Below are positions 60,447 to 64,000 of a stretch of 64,000 nt of DNA, piece after piece. Location of the stretch: positions 803,443 through 867,442 of the forward strand of contig NW_003314314.1 of the NCBI RefSeq assembly GCF_000143415.4, in the 5' to 3' direction. The position numbers and the translations under genes were made by a program. Below the pieces are notes generated by a model. That model saw nothing but the letters and a program-made list of their open reading frames with translations. It did no database searches and was not told where the DNA came from. Within the stretch, counting starts at the first letter, position 1, and every line of letters begins with the position of its first letter. Source of the stretch: Selaginella moellendorffii. Its lineage: Eukaryota; Streptophyta; Lycopodiopsida; Selaginellales; Selaginellaceae.

Positions 60447-61082
60447 TACAAGGGGTTTGCAAGCATCAAAACTCTGGTCGATGTTGGTGGCGGCAATGGA
60501 GCATTGCTGTGTGACATTCGAACTCGCTATCCGCATATCAAAGGCATAAATTTCGATCAGCCCCATGTTGTTTCTCAGGGAATTGCATCTGAAGGTATCC
60601 TCTCACAGATTTTTCATGCTCGATCATTCAAGCACTCTTTGTTTACTTCTTCCAGGAGTGGAGCATGCTGGTGGCGACATGTTTGGATCAATTCCCCAAG
60701 GAGATTCAATCATGTTGAAGGTAAAGGATCCAGAGTCAAATTCTCCTTGCCAATCTGGTGTTTCATTCCTTTCTAGTGGATTCTCCACAATTGGAACGAC
60801 GAACAGTGCCTGAAGATTCTGCAAAACTGCTACAAATCCCTTCCTGCTCAGGGAGGGAAAGTCATTGTCGTGGAAGTTTTACTACCTTCTGAAGCTTATC
60901 AAGCTGCCAGTGAGTTTGAGCTGCGAATTGGACTGCTCCTAGATCTTGTCATGATGGTTAATTTCAACGGCAAGGAGCGGACCTTTGAAGAGTACCAGGC
61001 GCTCGCCGAACAAGCTGGTTTCAACAAAGTGCATCTTGTCAACGTCTCCAATGGACTAGCAATTCTGGAGTTTCACAAGTAG
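60447..61082 (+). pseudogene. COMT-like O-methyltransferase C-terminal half, fused downstream of the SDR
   Basis: Three exons (60447-60594, 60656-60720, 60777-61082) with 61- and 56-bp GT-AG introns read in frame to a TAG. It covers residues from GFASIKTLVDVGGGNGALL (SAM motif I) through GINFDQPHVV, GGDMFGSIP (motif III), ILHNWNDEQC (His catalytic base), GGKVIVVEVLLP and ERTFEEYQALAEQAGF to the natural C terminus. Plant class-II O-methyltransferases are about 360 residues; the N-terminal dimerisation half is absent. No frame break was seen in this part. It is in a different frame from the SDR in front, so no single fused protein is readable. Confidence 0.85.
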
Positions 61083-61769
61083 CAAAACAGGTCACTTTTG
61101 GCTGTCACCGTAACACAATGAAATTGTTTTTATTCATTTATATATGCCCACCATGAAACATGAAATCAAAAGATTTAGAAATGCCATTTTGAAGAAAATT
61201 GCCAGTGTAGTCCATGTCTTCCCAAATCCATATAGAAGACAAGAGAACTGTACAGTCGTGATTATCACGTTCAAGCACCATTAAATTTAAGCTGTGTTTA
61301 AGCTCAAATTTATTCTAGTGGGAGAATATACTTTAGGATGGTTTTGCTCTGCTCAACAATTTATGTGCCAGTCAGTATTGGAAAGCAGCATTCATTCATA
61401 TTCTGTTTACATGGCCTCATGGCACCCCCCAAGAAGATGTGACCAAGGGATTTAAATAAGCTGCATAAATGATTGTCTCCATAGTCCTAGAGTCACCCAC
61501 TTAGTCTCTTGTGCTTTCAGAGTGTAGTGTGTGTGTAGTGGTCACAAGTGTATACATCATGTCTATTAGAAGGGCTTGGGCTTCTATTTTTAATAAAATT
61601 CACACAATTGCATTGCCCATTTTGTATTGCCAAGGATGACATGAAGGTTAGAGCCCTTCTTGGATTTGGTTTTGTCAATCTTAAACTCATTCTAAGACTC
61701 ATTATTAGACTTAGTTTCATCTTATTCAAACTCTTTATTGTTTTGATTGTGATTTCAAAATCCTAAGCC
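61083..61769. other. Intergenic stretch after the OMT
   Basis: No recognised gene. ORFs of 70-72 codons on both strands (61517-61766) overlap and are probably part of decayed retroelement flank. Confidence 0.4.
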
Positions 61770-62000
61770 TTGTAAGCCTTAAGTCTAAACGCAAGTTCTA
61801 TGTTGCTCTAGTCGGTGAGGTACCTTCCTCCTCACCTTAAGCCATTGGTATATCAAAATTGTGTTAAACACTGTTTGACACCATTTTTCATACAAGTGTT
61901 AGATACAGGAAATTGGTGTTCGTAGGATTAAGAGTGTATGGGACCCTTATTTCATAATACAATAGGCTTGGAATTTGGTTTCAAATTCAAGTGTGCTACA
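61770..62000 (+). repeat. LTR-like copy, family B
   Basis: Ends AAATTCAAGTGTGCTACA and is followed at once by the primer-binding motif. Aligns with 21095-21330. The left boundary is not defined. Confidence 0.6.
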
Positions 62001-62002
62001 TT

Positions 62003-62014
62003 TGGTATCAGAGG
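62003..62014 (+). other. Primer-binding site (family B), first
   Basis: TGGTATCAGAGG, the iMet-type LTR primer-binding site with one change, two bases after CTACA. Confidence 0.7.
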
Positions 62015-62192
62015 AATTGTCATAGCAATTCCTATTCAGCTTATGTCGGATTTTTTGACTCAAGTTGCATATGCAAAGACTTTTCTAGTAGATTCGAAGC
62101 GACATGTGTAGGATTCATTGGATTGCACCATTCGGTAAACATGTTATATGCATGTTCAGTTATTAAAAAAGGCATACATGTAACTGGCAAGA

Positions 62193-62443
62193 TGGTGAAA
62201 AGGAACCGTATTGATGACATTGAAACCTTTAGACGAAAGAATCAAGAGGAAGAAGCTCTTGTTAGAGATGCTATGGAAGAGGTTAAGGGTGAGTCAGAAG
62301 AAGAAGAGCCTTATGCTGTAGCACTACAACATATAACTTAAGACATTGAGATTGAAAATTTGTGAAAAGAAGTTCATAAATTGAAGAAGGAGAACAAAAA
62401 GAAGAAGAACGAAGCTGAGGCAGTTAAACCAGCTAAACTTAAC
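62193..62443 (+). pseudogene. Gypsy gag N-terminal fragment, first copy
   Basis: Encodes MVKRNRIDDIETF and a Glu-rich coiled stretch, then a stop, then KEVHKLKKENKKKK in the same register. Matches the gag start at 63263. The similarity stops at about 62443, so only the gag N terminus is present. Confidence 0.65.
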
Positions 62444-63020
62444 ATCCCTTGGTATAACAAGACTTGATCATAGGACCCTTTAAATCCCAAGCCTTGGGTG
62501 CAACACTTGCTTCGGGATGTTGTGGCAAAACACTGTCCTTAGATTGCGAATTTGGATACGGGATGAACACCATTGTGTTCAAGCCGATCTCTACATTCTG
62601 TAGATATGCCAAATGAGCAAATCTAGATATTTTCCATAAATAGCATTTGGGACCGAAATGAAACTAACACAAAGGGCATGATAGTGAGGGTGTTTGGTAG
62701 ACACAGTAAGCTATTATTCAGCGATAATGAGGGACTAGTCTCAATATGCAAGGGTTCTTGTCACTAGCCAGTGCAAGATATAACGAGACGGGAACTCCTT
62801 ACCGGGCTAAGTATGCTTAGCTAATAACACATAGGAATCCCGTCCTTATACTTGTCTAGTCTAAGTACACTCGAAATGCCCAGTTAACTCCATTAGCACA
62901 AGAGGGGTTACCAAAGGGATCCAACTGTACCACCTCCTGCTATTATGGTAGTAAGGAAAGAGTGTCCATAAGGACTAGCCGACAAGTATCTTTTGATACC
63001 CGAAGTCACATTCATGACAC
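62444..63020. other. Sequence inserted between the two gag starts
   Basis: About 570 bp of non-repetitive sequence (in this window) without an ORF of interest. It may be the left part of the second element's LTR, because the 47-bp segment that ends it (63024-63070) is bounded by TGTAGCGCA and TGCGCTACA. Confidence 0.4.
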
Positions 63021-63073
63021 TAATGTAGCGCAACAGACTTGGAGTTCGGCTCCAAATTCATGTGCGCTACATT

Positions 63074-63085
63074 TGGTATCAGAGG
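63074..63085 (+). other. Primer-binding site (family B), second
   Basis: TGGTATCAGAGG, 3 bases after TGCGCTACA. Same arrangement as at 62003 and 7418. Confidence 0.75.
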
Positions 63086-63262
63086 AATTGTTTCAGCGAT
63101 TCCTATCCAACTTTTGTCAGATTTTCTGACTTAAGTTGCATACGCAGAGACTTTTCTAGTAGATCTGAAGTGACTTGTGTAGGATTAATTGGATTGCACC
63201 ATTCAGTAAGAACATTGTAAGTATGTTCAGTTATTGATAGAGATATGCATGCAGTTAGCGGG

Positions 63263-64000
63263 ATGGTGAAAAGGAACCATACTGATGACACTGAAACCTC
63301 TAGAGGGGTGAATCGAGAGGAGGAAACTCCTACTAGAGATGCTACAAAAGAGGCTGAGGCCGAGTCAAAAGAGGAAGAGCTAGATGCTGCGGTGTTGCAG
63401 CGTATGGCTTAGGAAGTCAAGATCGAGAATTTGCGAAGGGAGATTCACAAATTGAAAAAGGAGAATAAGAAGAGGAAGAAAGAAGCTGAAGTAGCTAAAC
63501 TAGCAAAGCCTAAGCAATAAAACTCCTCTTCAAGTTCTGAGGACGATGAAGTTCTACAACCGCCCCCAGTTACACAAGTTTCAAAGTTCAAGCCTCCAAA
63601 ACCACCCAATTTTAGAGGCATGTGGGACTATCAGGTTTTGGAAGACTGGGTCTACGATATGGAAAACTATTTCATAGCGGCAGACGTAGATGATCATAAG
63701 AAAGTTGTGTGCGCGCAATCCTTTCTCACCGATCATGCCAAAACTTAGTGGCGCCAAGTGTGTGTTGAAAAAGGGCAGACTAGAAGTTGGACCAAGATGC
63801 ATTCTCATATCTGTAAGGAATACTTGCCAGATGATCTTGGTCTAAGACATCGCGTGGAGCTGCGGCGGTTAAAGCAGTGAAGGGATCTCATGCATTACGT
63901 TAATGTGCTTGCTTAAAAGAGCATTATGATTGCAAATATGAGTGATGAAGATGCTTAGAGTTATTTTCTGGAGGGTTTAAGTTCACTTTTTTGCAATAAG
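63263..64000 (+). pseudogene. Ty3/gypsy gag, decayed, running off the window
   Basis: Starts MVKRNHTDDTETS, then Glu-rich and Lys-rich coiled segments, then KFKPPKPPNFRG, VLEDWVYDMENYFIAADV and YLPDDLGLRHRVELRRL, the retrotransposon gag capsid signature (P-x-x-F-x-G, WL-x-x-ME-x-YF). In-frame stops occur at about 63410, 63518, 63746 and 63878. The capsid is incomplete at the window edge. An inactive element. Confidence 0.8.

Noticed and set aside
57272-61082. Functional biosynthetic gene cluster (P450, reductase, methyltransferase)
   Set aside because: The P450 and reductase are broken and the methyltransferase lacks its N-terminal half; kept only as a relic hypothesis.

Overview
This is a plant nuclear window. 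The conserved genes are plant-type: a plastid-targeted DnaJ, two DUF679/DMP membrane proteins, a GDSL lipase, a MUSTACHES-like LRR receptor kinase and CYP71- and CYP72-clan P450s. Introns are very short, nearly all 50-100 bp with GT-AG ends, and genes are tightly packed. That style suggests a compact-intron lycophyte such as Selaginella; the species is an inference.

Layout. 0-11 kb is a TE-rich left arm: a P450 N-terminal fragment, an MSH2 C-terminal fragment lodged in that P450's 5' flank, a decayed Ty3/gypsy RT-RNaseH-integrase, a short LTR with primer-binding site, and a broken Crinkler/RHS-like NTPase remnant. 11.3-16.5 kb holds three intact minus-strand genes: GDSL lipase, the MCM-binding protein MCMBP/ETG1 (13 exons) and a CYP71-clan P450. 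17.9-19.6 kb is a multiply frameshifted CYP72-clan pseudogene. 20-26 kb is AT-rich TE debris with a second pseudogene copy of the CYP71-clan gene, interrupted by a 551-bp CACTA-like element with a 3-bp target duplication. 26.0-32.1 kb is a dense minus-strand run: DNA polymerase lambda (11 exons), a ZUP1-like protease (6 exons) and intronless ESS2/DGCR14, the last bounded by inverted repeats. Two tandem DMP genes follow on the plus strand (32.6-34.9 kb).

35-42.4 kb is a graveyard of partial genes (LRR-kinase tail, eIF4A-like helicase tail, LINE RT and ORF1, PPR) plus repeats. 42.5-46.0 kb is the LRR receptor kinase (3 exons). 48.2-51.6 kb is MCM4 (20 exons), divergent from a plastid DnaJ (51.9-53.8 kb, 9 exons); a tRNA-Asn(GTT) gene sits in their 284-bp shared promoter. 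54-56.4 kb is LINE and repeat debris. 57.3-59.0 kb is a second CYP72-clan pseudogene, divergent from a chimeric locus (59.9-61.1 kb) in which a broken cinnamoyl-CoA-reductase-like SDR runs into the intact C-terminal half of a caffeate-type O-methyltransferase. 61.8-64 kb is a decayed gypsy gag/LTR with a duplicated gag start.

Functionally, replication and repair recur (MCM4, its partner MCMBP, Pol lambda, an MSH2 fragment), but these genes are not co-regulated in any way visible here. The P450, SDR and OMT loci are phenylpropanoid or specialised-metabolism families and are mostly dead. Exon coordinates were worked out by hand from splice sites and reading phase; in MCMBP, MCM4, Pol lambda, ZUP1, the LRR kinase, the P450 and the DnaJ all exons join in frame to a stop.
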